A DNA stretch of 64,000 bases from NCBI RefSeq assembly GCF_019443425.1, contig NZ_CP080382.1, positions 2,852,001 through 2,916,000 of the forward strand. Direction: 5' to 3'. Numbering within the stretch: the first letter of the stretch is position 1; each line of letters starts with the position of its first letter. Positions 18,967 through 28,457 of this stretch are shown piece by piece. The notes beneath the pieces were generated by a model, which worked only from the letters and a program-made list of their open reading frames with translations, was not told the DNA's origin and ran no database searches. The translations under genes were made by a program, and so were the position numbers. The DNA is from Arthrobacter sp. PAMC25284 (GTDB lineage: Bacteria > Actinomycetota > Actinomycetes > Actinomycetales > Micrococcaceae).

Positions 18967-19395
18967 CTAGGCGGCCGGTTCCGGGGCGGCACCGCTGACC
19001 GCCCGGACGCTGTTATTTCGTTTGTCGTGGGTGAGTTCCACCATTCCCAGTGCCTCCAGCAGCGGCGGCAGGTACATGCCGAACCTGCCGCGGTAACCCT
19101 GGCGCAGCCCGTACCAGCCGCCCACCGGATTGGACGGGTCGCGGCCCCACGCCTCGACGGTCCCCTCGGCTGCGGGCTTGTTTTCATCCGCGGCGCCGAG
19201 CGGTACCCAGCCGGACTGATCCGCCAGCCAGGCCTGCAGGTCCTCGACGGCCCGGAGGTGATACTTCAGCGTGGTTGATCCCACCTGGCAGACCAGGGCG
19301 GGCGGATCGGACTCTTCGTCCCGGTACATCGAATATTTCGAGGTGCCCGGTGCGGTGGTGAGAGTCCAGGGATCCTTCTTGGTGCCGTCTGCCAC
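18967..19395 (-). CDS. Conserved hypothetical protein
   Basis: 142 residues, soluble, with a conserved-looking core: DPWTLTTAPGTSKYSMYRDE, LVCQVGSTTLKYHLRAVEDLQAWL and WYGLRQGYRGRFGMYLPPLLEALGMVELTHDKRNN. I recall similar proteins in Arthrobacter relatives annotated only as DUFs. The ending resembles a small winged fold, but no active site is visible. It is transcribed toward the methyltransferase, the two stop codons being adjacent. Confidence 0.7.
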   Translation of the reverse strand: MADGTKKDPWTLTTAPGTSKYSMYRDEESDPPALVCQVGSTTLKYHLRAVEDLQAWLADQSGWVPLGAADENKPAAEGTVEAWGRDPSNPVGGWYGLRQGYRGRFGMYLPPLLEALGMVELTHDKRNNSVRAVSGAAPEPAA

Positions 19396-19477
19396 GATGT
19401 ATCCGCCTTAGGTCCGGCCGGGAGGCCCGGCGTTGTGGGGCCGAGCCTACCCAGTGCCGCGGCAGCTTGGCGAGGGT

Positions 19478-19957
19478 TCAGACGCCCAAATCCTGCCTTA
19501 GCGCCGCAACGTGGCCCTGGGCTTTCACCTGGTACTGCGCCAGCACCACGTTGCCGTCCGGGTCCACGACGACCGTGGAACGGACGATTCCTTCCGTGAT
19601 TTCGCCGTCGACCAGTTTCTCGCCCCACGCGCCATAGGCCAGGGCCACGGCGTGGTCCTCGTCGGCGAGGAGCGGGAAGGTCAGGTCAAAGTCGCCGCTG
19701 AAGCCGGCCAGGGCTTCCATCCCGTCGGGGGAGACGCCCAGGACCTCGTAGCCGGAGCCCTGCAGGGAGGCGAGGTTGTCGCGGAAATCGCAGGCTTCGG
19801 TGGTGCAGCCCGGCGTCGCGGCCTGCGGATAAAAGTACACAATGACGTTCCGGCCGCGGTAGTCCGCCAGCGACACCGGGCTGCCGTCGGCCTTGGGCAG
19901 GGTGAACTCCGGGGCAGCTGTGCCGGGCTGGAGCTTGACCGTGAGGTTGGTAGTCAT
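19478..19957 (-). CDS. bcp: Thioredoxin-dependent peroxiredoxin, BCP/PrxQ type
   Basis: 159 residues from the ATG at 19957 with AAGGA upstream; a 14-residue extension is rejected. It reduces H2O2 and organic peroxides. Peroxidatic Cys51 lies in TPGCTTEAC, with resolving Cys56 five residues on, the atypical two-Cys layout of PrxQ. Other marks are PAPEFTLP-like APEFTLPKADG, GVSPDG and STVVVDPDGNV. It has no operon partner. Confidence 0.93.
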   Translation of the reverse strand: MTTNLTVKLQPGTAAPEFTLPKADGSPVSLADYRGRNVIVYFYPQAATPGCTTEACDFRDNLASLQGSGYEVLGVSPDGMEALAGFSGDFDLTFPLLADEDHAVALAYGAWGEKLVDGEITEGIVRSTVVVDPDGNVVLAQYQVKAQGHVAALRQDLGV

Positions 19958-20109
19958 GGGGATCCTTCGAGGGTGGGAACGTTGCAATCCGTGCTGCACA
20001 ACGCCGCGGCCGGGTGCTGTATTCCGCCGGGGGCCTTCGGCCCGCGCGGCAGACCGGCTGACAGCTTCTTCATAGCTGCCGCATAGCCGGCGCCGCTAGC
20101 TTGGGCGCT

Positions 20110-21057
20110 ATGGACCACTTCATTCCGCCCCACCCGCGGCACGATCCCCGGGGAGGGCCGTCCGGGCGGCGGCAGCGCGAGCCGGGAACCCGGTTTCGCG
20201 CGCCTATCATCACCGCCTGTGCCGCGGTATGCGCGGCGGTACTGGCCGTGGTGCTGGCCGCCGGACTCCAAGCCGCACCAGAGGCCGGCGCGGCATCGGC
20301 GGGCCTGTCAGCGGAGAGCCTGTCAGCGGCCGGATCCTCAGACTTCACTGGGCAGGCGGCGGGGGACAGCCTCGACCCGGACCTGGCCGCGGAGATCAAC
20401 GGGATCATCGACGCCAACAGCCAGTACCAGATCGGCGTGGCGCTGATGGACCTGTCCGGCGGAGCGGTTCAGCAGTACGGCGTCGAGGCGGAGTTCGTGG
20501 CCGCCAGCACCGCAAAAGTCCTGGCCGCCGAGGCGTACTTCCATCTGGTCGAAATAGGCCGCGCGTCGCTGGACGACACCCTGGGAGCCTACAGTGCGGG
20601 ATTCCAGCTGCAGGCGATGATCCAGGCGAGCAACAACGACTCCTGGTCCCTGGTCATGTCCGCCGTCGGCCTCCAGGAACTCAGCGACTATGCCGCGTCG
20701 ATCGGGGTGGACTATCAGCCCGAAACCAACACGCTGACCCCGGCGGCGATGGCCCGGATCCTGGCCGGGCTGTATTCCGGCGCGCTGCTCAATTCGGACC
20801 ACACCGCGCAGCTGCTGTCCTATCTGCAGGACACCAACTACGAGACACTCATCCCGGCTGCGGTCCCCGCCGGCGTCGAAGTCTTTCACAAGTACGGGCT
20901 GCTCGGCGGAAACCTGCACGACGCCGCCGTCCTCACCCATGACGGCAGGGCGTACGCGCTGGTGATCTACACCAAGGGTGAGGACCTGAGTGACCTGCCG
21001 GAGCGGACCGCAGTCTTCCATGCCGTGGCCGGGGCAGTGGCGGATGCGCAGTTCTAG
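20110..21057 (+). CDS. Secreted or membrane-anchored serine hydrolase, class A beta-lactamase-like
   Basis: 315 residues from the ATG at 20110. An N-terminal hydrophobic segment (about 31-52) acts as signal or anchor, followed by an Ala/Ser linker. The penicillin-recognising fold shows S133-T-A-K136 as the nucleophile motif, S174-N-N as the second motif, and HKYG in place of KTG. It is closest in style to the PF13354 beta-lactamase-like enzymes, which may be esterases or cell-wall enzymes rather than true lactamases. A paralogue sits at 37846-38781. Confidence 0.82.
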   Translation: MDHFIPPHPRHDPRGGPSGRRQREPGTRFRAPIITACAAVCAAVLAVVLAAGLQAAPEAGAASAGLSAESLSAAGSSDFTGQAAGDSLDPDLAAEINGIIDANSQYQIGVALMDLSGGAVQQYGVEAEFVAASTAKVLAAEAYFHLVEIGRASLDDTLGAYSAGFQLQAMIQASNNDSWSLVMSAVGLQELSDYAASIGVDYQPETNTLTPAAMARILAGLYSGALLNSDHTAQLLSYLQDTNYETLIPAAVPAGVEVFHKYGLLGGNLHDAAVLTHDGRAYALVIYTKGEDLSDLPERTAVFHAVAGAVADAQF

Positions 21058-21113
21058 CCGCGCGGGTGGGCTCCGGACGTTGCGGAGGACGGGCCGCGCG
21101 TGCCGCATGGATC

Positions 21114-22133
<1,020 letters not shown>

Positions 22134-22151
22134 CTATCGAAGGAGACCTGA

Positions 22152-22322
22152 ATGTGCCAGGCAGTTGCATGCAAGAAGTGTGGAAAAACAACATGGGCGG
22201 GCTGTGGGCAGCACGTTGACCAGGTCCTGCGCGGCGTCCCGAAATCGAACCGCTGCGCCGGCCATGAGCGGGAAACCAGCAGCGGGACCGGCTTCTTTGC
22301 CAGGCTCTTCGGCCGCAAGTAG
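22152..22322 (+). CDS. Small Cys-rich protein, 56 residues
   Basis: It is absent from longer-ORF lists but well supported: ATG with AAGGAG upstream, a promoter and palindrome 30-50 nt upstream, and a Cys-rich N-terminus (MCQAVACKKCGKTTWAGCGQHVDQVL) with C-x-x-C and further Cys/His that could bind a metal. The C-terminus is basic with FFARLFGRK. I recall similar short proteins in many bacteria, annotated only as hypothetical. The CsoR-like operator suggests a role in copper, sulfur or aldehyde response, which is inference. Confidence 0.75.
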   Translation: MCQAVACKKCGKTTWAGCGQHVDQVLRGVPKSNRCAGHERETSSGTGFFARLFGRK

Positions 22323-22392
22323 GGGCAGGTGACCGGCGCGCGCCCGGCTGCGGTCTGCGCGCCGGCCTGCCGTTTGGGCTATTGTCCTTGAA

Positions 22393-22739
22393 ATGGCAAC
22401 CCAGGATTTTGAGGCAGAGTCACCGCGCGGGGCCCCGGCAGCGAGAACCGTTGGACGTTCCTTACCAACCACGCCCACGTCCTGCTCACCATCGCCCGCG
22501 ATCCGCAGATCCGGATGCGTGACGTCGCCGCCCGGGTGGGAGTGACGGAGCGTGCCGCGCAAAAGATCGTTGCCGACCTCGTGGAAGCCGGCTATATCAC
22601 CAGGCTCCGGGCCGGCCGGCGCAACAGCTACACCGTCGCCACCGGGCGCCCCCTGCGCCATCCCCTGGATTCCGGCCACGAGCTGGACGAGCTTCTCGCG
22701 GTTCTCGTGCCGGAATCCACGGCACGCGCCGAGGGCTAG
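22393..22739 (+). CDS. MarR-like winged-helix regulator, frameshifted
   Basis: The ATG at 22393 opens MATQDFEAESPRG in one frame, while the conserved protein lies in another: NRWTFLTNHAHVLLTIARDP, then RDVAARVGVTERAAQKIVADLVEAGYITRLRAGRRNSY, a winged-helix DNA-binding domain. The second frame has no start before 22515. Adding one base in the GGGGCCCC run at 22429-22436 joins them into a protein of about 115 residues with RHPLDSGHELDELLAVL at the end. It is probably an intact small regulator with a sequencing error; otherwise a pseudogene. Target unknown. Confidence 0.65.
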
Positions 22740-22757
22740 AACTTCCCCGGAACTGCT

Positions 22758-23060
22758 CTAGAACTTCTCCGGGCGCAGGACCTCGACGTCGCTCAGGAAC
22801 AGGATCATGGCGTAGTCCGCGTAATAGTGCTCCTGCAGGTAAGCGGCGATGGCGCCTGCCGTCTCTTCGTCGCACACCACCTCGAGGCGGATGTTGCTGT
22901 TCGCCTCCCAACCCGCGCTGCGGACGCCCCGGTGGCCTTTTCCGCGCGCGTCCGTGATGGTGTAGCCGTGGGCGTTCATTCGTTCGATGTCCTTGACGAG
23001 GGTGCTCTCAAGTACGGCTTCGGTGACGACGGTCAGCAGCTTGCGTGTGTGGCTTTGCAT
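22758..23060 (-). CDS. PII-like protein, SbtB type
   Basis: 100 residues from the ATG at 23060. The fold signature is that of nitrogen PII/SbtB signalling proteins: a first strand KLLTVVTEAVLESTLVKDIERMNAHGYTI, a T-loop DARGKGHRGVRSAGW, a second half IRLEVVCDEETAGAIAAYLQEHY, and the ending AMILFLSDVEVLRPEKF. It begins 5 nt after the SbtA-like permease. Cyanobacterial SbtB binds adenine nucleotides (cAMP, AMP, ATP) and gates SbtA. The C-terminal CGPxGC redox loop of cyanobacterial SbtB is missing. Confidence 0.85.
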   Translation of the reverse strand: MQSHTRKLLTVVTEAVLESTLVKDIERMNAHGYTITDARGKGHRGVRSAGWEANSNIRLEVVCDEETAGAIAAYLQEHYYADYAMILFLSDVEVLRPEKF

Positions 23061-23065
23061 GGGTC

Positions 23066-24010
23066 TTATCCTCTCGCGAAAGTGTGGGCCCACACCGCGA
23101 GGGCGTGGTAGATCGGGATGCCCAGCAGGACGTTGAACGGGAAAGTAATTCCCAGCGATGCTGCCAAGGACAGCGTGGGGTTGGCTTCCGGCACCGAGAT
23201 GCGCATGGCTGCCGGCACCGCGATGTAGGAAGCGCTCGCGGCCAGCGTCGCCAGCACGGCTGTGCCGCCGATGGACAGGCCAAGGGCCCAGCCCAGTCCG
23301 GTCCCGACGAGAGCCGAGAAGAGCGGCATGCCAATTCCGAAGGCGATCAGGAAGAGGCCGTACTGGCGCAGGCTGCCCACCTGTGTTGCCGTAATCAGGC
23401 CCATCTCCAGCAGGAAGAGGGCCAGGATCCCCTTGAAGAGATCGAAGAACAGGGGCTCGATCGAGGTCAACCCCTCGGGCCCCGCGATCCAGCCGATCAG
23501 CAGACCGCCGAGGAGCAGCACTATCCCTTTGCCGAGGAACACTTCATGGGCGATCGACTTCCACCGGGTCTGGCGCGAGAGTCCGCGGGCCAGAACGATT
23601 CCCACAATGATGGCAGGCACCTCCAGGAGTACCAGCAGGAGCGGCATGTGCGCCTCGAACTCAATTTGACGGCTGCCGAGGTAGGCGATCACGACGGCAA
23701 AGGTGCCGACGCTGACCGAACCGTAGTGGGCCGCGATGGACGCCGCATCGGCCCGCTTGAAGCGGCCGAGGAATCGCAGCACGGGGAAGGCGGCCAGGGT
23801 GAGGAAGAAGCCCAGCGCCACCACGGCCAGCATCTGGGGCAGGAGGTCCATAAACGGCTGTTTGGCGAGTTCAATGCCGCCCTTGAGGCCGATCGAGAGC
23901 AGCAGCACGATACTGACGAGCTCGTAAACCGCCGCAGGAAGTCGCAGCTCCGACCGCAGCAGGCCGGCGGTGGCGCCAAGCAGGAAGAAGAGAATGATGG
24001 GATCGATCAC
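23066..24010 (-). CDS. SbtA-family sodium-dependent bicarbonate (or related anion) permease
   Basis: 314 residues from a GTG at 24010, with about ten membrane helices in two repeats, each with a Gly/Ser-rich crossover (AAHYGSVSVGTFAVVIAYL and LAASASYIAVPAAMRISVPEANPTLSLAASLGITFPFNVLLG). The second element, with IAVPAAMR and the GITFPFN turn, is typical of SbtA. Cyanobacterial SbtA is a high-affinity Na+/HCO3- symporter; the substrate in a heterotroph may be bicarbonate for carboxylases. It is the first gene of a two-gene operon with the SbtB-like regulator. Confidence 0.85.
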   Translation of the reverse strand: MIDPIILFFLLGATAGLLRSELRLPAAVYELVSIVLLLSIGLKGGIELAKQPFMDLLPQMLAVVALGFFLTLAAFPVLRFLGRFKRADAASIAAHYGSVSVGTFAVVIAYLGSRQIEFEAHMPLLLVLLEVPAIIVGIVLARGLSRQTRWKSIAHEVFLGKGIVLLLGGLLIGWIAGPEGLTSIEPLFFDLFKGILALFLLEMGLITATQVGSLRQYGLFLIAFGIGMPLFSALVGTGLGWALGLSIGGTAVLATLAASASYIAVPAAMRISVPEANPTLSLAASLGITFPFNVLLGIPIYHALAVWAHTFARG

Positions 24011-24071
24011 GTAGGTGCTCTCTTGGTCGTGGGATTGCAGCCTGGGGCTGGCGCAAAGGTGCCCGTGATCA

Positions 24072-24113
24072 ATTAATGCACGCTTTGTGATTCACGATCA
24101 AGAATTCGTGTAT
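24072..24113 (-). promoter_or_regulatory. Promoter and operator candidate for the sbtA-sbtB-like operon
   Basis: On the minus strand TTGATC (24101-24096) and ATTAAT (24077-24072) are 18 nt apart, a plausible -35/-10 pair 60 nt from the start. Overlapping the -35, 24090-24097 and 24106-24113 form an 8-bp inverted repeat with one mismatch (ATtCACGA/TCGTGtAT). The short A/T-rich stretch contrasts with the surrounding GC. Confidence 0.45.
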
Positions 24114-25279
24114 TACATTACGTAATAACTTTCGCTGAGCGTCCGCACGCGCACGAGGTAGTCCCCGGCGTCGGGCCCCCACGGCGGGCGGAAGGCGTAG
24201 AGGCAGGCCAGCCGGACACGGGTGGCTGCCGCGTAGGCGGCGAACCGCTCCGGGCTGACGCGCAGCTGTTCGGCCACGGCCAGGATGTGGCCATGGGCGA
24301 TCCGGTACCGGCGCACTGTCAGCCGGTGTTGGAGGCGGCGCAGCTCCAGATGGACGTCGAGGTTGGCCAGGTCCAGGGCCGGCTCGGCGATGCAGCTGCC
24401 GTCAAAGTCCACCAGTCCGGGCGCGCCGGGCCCGCCGGAGGACAGCAATTGCTTGTCATGCAGATCCCCGTGCGCCCAGGCCGGCGGATCCGGACGGGAG
24501 GAGACCAGCAGGCCGACGGCATGATCCCTCTGTGCGAGAAGTGCTGCCCGGGCCTGGGACGCCTCCGGAATACCGTCGCTGTGGGTCAGCCAGTGGCCGG
24601 TCCAGCGTCGGAGTGTGTCGACCTCGGCTCCGGCCGGGTGCTCCGGCAGGGCAACCGCTGTTGTGCGCAACGCCCGGCCGGGTGCCGCCCGCGCTGCCGT
24701 GACCCAGGCCCGCGACCACGCACCCCACATCGCCGCGTAGCCGGCCTCGGTCACCGTCGTATGATCCTGCCCCAGCTCCAGGTAAGACCGGCCGGGAATG
24801 CTGCTGAAGACCACCACATCGGACCACGAGGCCAGGAGGCGCGGGGTGTCGAAGAAGCCGCCGGCCAGCACGTCGGCGGCGCTGGCATGGCTTTCGGCGA
24901 CCCGAAGGCCGTAGCCGGGTCGGAGCACCTTGATGTACCGGTCTCCAGCGTGGACGACGGCGCGTTTATGCGCCCGGTGCACCACGACCTCGCCTCCGGC
25001 CGCCGCCGCTGCGAGCGAGGGGAGCCGGGGATCGGCGAGCGGAACGAGACTGAACATGCCGTGCCGCACGTGACCCGCGCGGACGCCCGCTGCCGCGCGT
25101 CCGCGCTTCGCGGCGGGGGCGTCCGGCGGTGTTTCAAAGCCGGGTGATGCAGGGGCCGGGCGCGGAACGACCTCCACGCTGTATTCGCCGGCGGACTTCT
25201 CCGGCCACGCCCTGCGGACCTGCCAGAGTGCCCCAGCCGCGTCGGTGAGCTGCAGCGGAATGTCCGGGTGCCAGCTCAT
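24113..25279 (-). CDS. Aminoglycoside phosphotransferase-fold kinase (second of two)
   Basis: 388 residues. The C-terminal half carries the APH/choline-kinase catalytic loop AHGDLHDKQLL (Asp near 268) and the Mg-binding LVDFDGSCIAEPALDLANL. The N-terminal half has a nucleotide-binding lobe with HAGDRYIKVLRPGYGL. It is the last gene of the six-gene overlapping operon, and its ATG overlaps the stop of the other kinase by 4 nt. It probably phosphorylates a small hydroxylated molecule such as a sugar. Its place with glycosyltransferases and an exporter suggests the product of that pathway. Confidence 0.82.
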   Translation of the reverse strand: MSWHPDIPLQLTDAAGALWQVRRAWPEKSAGEYSVEVVPRPAPASPGFETPPDAPAAKRGRAAAGVRAGHVRHGMFSLVPLADPRLPSLAAAAAGGEVVVHRAHKRAVVHAGDRYIKVLRPGYGLRVAESHASAADVLAGGFFDTPRLLASWSDVVVFSSIPGRSYLELGQDHTTVTEAGYAAMWGAWSRAWVTAARAAPGRALRTTAVALPEHPAGAEVDTLRRWTGHWLTHSDGIPEASQARAALLAQRDHAVGLLVSSRPDPPAWAHGDLHDKQLLSSGGPGAPGLVDFDGSCIAEPALDLANLDVHLELRRLQHRLTVRRYRIAHGHILAVAEQLRVSPERFAAYAAATRVRLACLYAFRPPWGPDAGDYLVRVRTLSESYYVM

Positions 25280-26562
25280 CGGACGAGCTCGGCGGCCCGG
25301 TCAAGATGCCGCCCGATGGCTTCGGCCCAGTCCGCGGCACGATCCCGGAACGGGTCGACGCTGTTGCAGAAGAGCCGCCAGGCTGCCCAGACCGTGACCG
25401 CGGCGGGGTCGAACCGGCCCCCGGCATCGCTGTAGCCCTCGAGGAGGTCATCAGTGACCGGGCCGGGCCCGGGATCTGCCTGCCACCGGCGGATTTCCTC
25501 GACGGCGGCGAAGGACCCGAGGTCGGATTCCGCGGCTCCGTAGCGGGCGCGGTCGAAGTCAATCAGGCGGACGTCGGCGCCGCTGACCAGCACCTGGTCT
25601 GGGGAGAAGTCGCCGTGGATCAGGACGGGCGCCACGCCGGCCGTGACGTCCTCCAGCCGGCGGCGGAGCCGGGCGGCCACCCGGGCGGCGGGCGCTTCAA
25701 GGTCCGGGACCAGCGCCGCGACCATACCCAGGGTGGCTGCCAGCTGGTCCGGGGCTTCCCCGCGCGGAGCCCCGCGCACAGCGCCGGGCCCAGCGCCTGC
25801 GCCGGATTCCGGCCCGGTGATGCCGTGGAGGGCGGCGAGGGCATTGCCGGCGTGCCGGGCGCTCAGCGGGGTGCCGCCGCCCGCCAGGTCCCCGTTGCCC
25901 CAGGCCGGGCTGGCGCGGGTGCCCCGGCGGGAACAGTGGGCGTCGCCGAGCCAGGGCAGCACGGGCACCCTCTGGGCCTGCAATCGCTCGTGCAGCCACC
26001 TCTCGGCGGACTCATTGATCGGCTGCGCGGCGGTCTTGATGACGATCGCGGCCCCCGGGGCCGGCTCCAGCAGCACGAGACGGCGCTCCGGGTTATAGCG
26101 GAGGACCTGGGCGGTCCCGTCGAGGAGTTCCCCGGGCCGCGGCACTGCGCCGAGCCGTCCCAGGCCGCGCTGGGCGAGCCAGCGCAGGTTCTTGCGCAAT
26201 GCCCAGTCGTCCGCGGCACTGCCGACGGCGATGAACGCGTCCCGGTTCAGCGGCTCGGGATGGAGGAACCGGATCCCGCCGCCGTTTTGGGCCGAGTCGG
26301 CAGCCCGGCCGGCCAGTTTGGCGCCGGGGTCGGCGGCTCTCGTGACGGCCCAGCCGTGGTCCTCGCTGCCGTCGCGGGTGCGGACGAAGGCAACGAGCAC
26401 GGATGTGTGGGGCTTGTACCGGACCCGGGTGATGCGGACGTCCTCGCCCATGAGCTCGGAGAGCCGGCCGTCGTCGAGCACGGCAGCGAGGCACGGCAGG
26501 TCCGGGTCGCGGCCGGCCAGGGAGAGGTCCGCGTCCTGCGAGCGGGTCTGCAAGGCGCTCAC
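25276..26562 (-). CDS. Aminoglycoside phosphotransferase-fold kinase (first of two)
   Basis: 428 residues. An N-lobe with ITRVRYKPHTSVLVAFV and a second strand set (RLVLLEPAPGAAIVIKTA) lead to the catalytic loop LIHGDFSPDQVL (near 314) and LIDFDRARYGAAESDLGSF, as in APH enzymes. It overlaps the exporter upstream (4 nt) and the next kinase (4 nt). It shares the fold but little sequence with the downstream kinase, so the pair probably acts on different positions or substrates. No acyl- or aminoglycoside-specific residues can be assigned. Confidence 0.82.
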   Translation of the reverse strand: MSALQTRSQDADLSLAGRDPDLPCLAAVLDDGRLSELMGEDVRITRVRYKPHTSVLVAFVRTRDGSEDHGWAVTRAADPGAKLAGRAADSAQNGGGIRFLHPEPLNRDAFIAVGSAADDWALRKNLRWLAQRGLGRLGAVPRPGELLDGTAQVLRYNPERRLVLLEPAPGAAIVIKTAAQPINESAERWLHERLQAQRVPVLPWLGDAHCSRRGTRASPAWGNGDLAGGGTPLSARHAGNALAALHGITGPESGAGAGPGAVRGAPRGEAPDQLAATLGMVAALVPDLEAPAARVAARLRRRLEDVTAGVAPVLIHGDFSPDQVLVSGADVRLIDFDRARYGAAESDLGSFAAVEEIRRWQADPGPGPVTDDLLEGYSDAGGRFDPAAVTVWAAWRLFCNSVDPFRDRAADWAEAIGRHLDRAAELVR

Positions 26563-28457
26563 GTCCGCGCCCCGACACTGCCCGGCATGTCATCAGGGAT
26601 ATCTTCGGGGATGTCCGCGGCCCGGGGTCCGGGCGCTTCGCCCAGCCATTTGAAGAAGCGGCTCTCCGGATCCCGCAACAGCTCCAGCGGCTTGCCCTCC
26701 TCGAGGATGCGGCCGTCCTCCAGCCAGATCACCCGGTCGCACAGCCGCGCGGCGAAGGCATCATGGGTGATCGTGATGGAGGTCCGCCCGCGGGTGAGGA
26801 CGTCCAGGGCATCCAGGATCGATTCGCGGGACGCCGGGTCCAGCCCGGCGGTCGCCTCGTCAAGGATGATGATCGGTGCCTGCCGCAGGATGGCGCGGGC
26901 GATCGCGAGCCGTTGGCGCTGACCGCCCGAGAGGTCCTTCGCGGCGTCCCCCAGGACGGTGTCGTAGCCCTCGGGCAGGTTCCGGATGAACGCGTCCGCC
27001 TGCGCCAGCACGGCCGCTTCCTCAATGTCCTCATCCGGTGCATCGAGCCGCCCGAACCGGATGTTGTCCCGGACCGTGGTGCCGAACAGGACGGAGTCCT
27101 GAAGCAGGATGGACACATGGGACCGCACCGATGCTGTCTGCAGGTCCCTCAAATCCTCGCCGCCCACCCGGACCGTGCCGGAGGTGGGGTCGATCATGCG
27201 CAGGACGAGGCTGGCCAGGGTCGACTTCCCGGCGCCGGAGGGCCCCAGGATGGCCAGGTGTTCGCCGGCCCGGATCTTGAGGTTGATCCCGTGCAGGACG
27301 GTGGTTCCCTCGCCGTGGCCGGCATAGACGTTGTCGAACTCGATGTCCGGGTTGCGGCTGGCGAGCGGGCGCGCATCGGGCGCCTCCGGGAGGTCCGTCT
27401 GGGCCTCCAGCAGATCCGCCACGCGCTCGCCGGAAGCGGTGGCGCGGGCGATCCTGCTGGTTTGCTTCGCCAGGTCCTTCAGGGGCTTCATCCCGGTCTT
27501 GAGGTAGGTCAGGAAAATGATTAGGTCACCCGGGGTGATCGAATGGTCCAAAATACGCATGCCGCCGCCGGCCAGGACCACGGCGATGGCGACGCCGATC
27601 AGCACGTCGGTCCGGCGCTCCAGGCTGGCTGCCAGCCGTAGCGCCACGACGCCGGTTCCCAGCGTCGCGCTGTTCGTGCTGCGGAAGTTGGAGCTGATGG
27701 TGTCCTCGAGGCCGTAGGCCTGGACCTCCCGCATGGCCCCGAGGGTCTGGGCTGCCGTGGTGGCCAGTGCGCCTTCACCGGTGCGGGACATACGGGCGGC
27801 TTTCCTGATGGGGCCGGAGCTTCGCCGCGACAGGAAAGCGAACACGCTGGTGGTCACGATCACCACGAGGGCCAGCAGCGGATCGAGCCAGAAGAGGATG
27901 CCGGTCATCGCAACCAGGGTGACGGAATTGCCCAGCAACGGCATGCCGGCGGTGGTCGCGGCTTCCTGCAGGCGCGAGACATCGCCGACCAGCCGCTGAA
28001 CCGTGTCCCCGGTCGAGGCGCGGGTGTGGTGCCGCATGGACAGGCCCTGGACATGGCGGAAGGTGCGGGCCCGGAGGTCAGCGGCGACCCGGGAGCCGAC
28101 GAGGGCGAACGAGATTGCGGTGTAGTAGGTGGCAACGGCGCGCAGGAGGCTGATGACCACGATCGCCCCTCCGCACAACAGCATGGTCCCCAACCCGGCC
28201 TCGAGCTTGGGCCCGGGGCGATGCAGGTCGGCGCCGAGCGCCCGGGACGCTGCATCGATAACGAGTTTCACTGGCCATGGTTCCAGCAGCCGGAAAAAGA
28301 CGTCGAAGGCCAGGGCCGTGAAGCCGCTGGTGATCAGGAACCGGTGCCCGCGCAGGTGGGGGCGGACGCAGCGCAGCGTCCGGCGGAGGCCCGACGGGGG
28401 TGTGGCCGCCTTGCGGCGCGGCCGCCGTCCAAACCGGCGGGTCCTTGCCGCTTTCAT
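26559..28457 (-). CDS. ABC exporter half-transporter (membrane domain + ATPase)
   Basis: 632 residues. A basic N-terminal tail precedes about six membrane helices (about 40-330). The ATPase has Walker A GPSGAGKST, Q-loop SILLQDSVLFG, signature LSGGQRQRLAIARA, Walker B IIILDEATAGLD and switch ITHD. All catalytic residues are intact, so it should work as a homodimer. It is of the MsbA/lipid or glycoconjugate exporter type. Placed between the glycosyltransferases and the kinases with 4-nt overlaps on both sides, it probably exports the cluster's glycosylated product. Confidence 0.9.
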   Translation of the reverse strand: MKAARTRRFGRRPRRKAATPPSGLRRTLRCVRPHLRGHRFLITSGFTALAFDVFFRLLEPWPVKLVIDAASRALGADLHRPGPKLEAGLGTMLLCGGAIVVISLLRAVATYYTAISFALVGSRVAADLRARTFRHVQGLSMRHHTRASTGDTVQRLVGDVSRLQEAATTAGMPLLGNSVTLVAMTGILFWLDPLLALVVIVTTSVFAFLSRRSSGPIRKAARMSRTGEGALATTAAQTLGAMREVQAYGLEDTISSNFRSTNSATLGTGVVALRLAASLERRTDVLIGVAIAVVLAGGGMRILDHSITPGDLIIFLTYLKTGMKPLKDLAKQTSRIARATASGERVADLLEAQTDLPEAPDARPLASRNPDIEFDNVYAGHGEGTTVLHGINLKIRAGEHLAILGPSGAGKSTLASLVLRMIDPTSGTVRVGGEDLRDLQTASVRSHVSILLQDSVLFGTTVRDNIRFGRLDAPDEDIEEAAVLAQADAFIRNLPEGYDTVLGDAAKDLSGGQRQRLAIARAILRQAPIIILDEATAGLDPASRESILDALDVLTRGRTSITITHDAFAARLCDRVIWLEDGRILEEGKPLELLRDPESRFFKWLGEAPGPRAADIPEDIPDDMPGSVGART

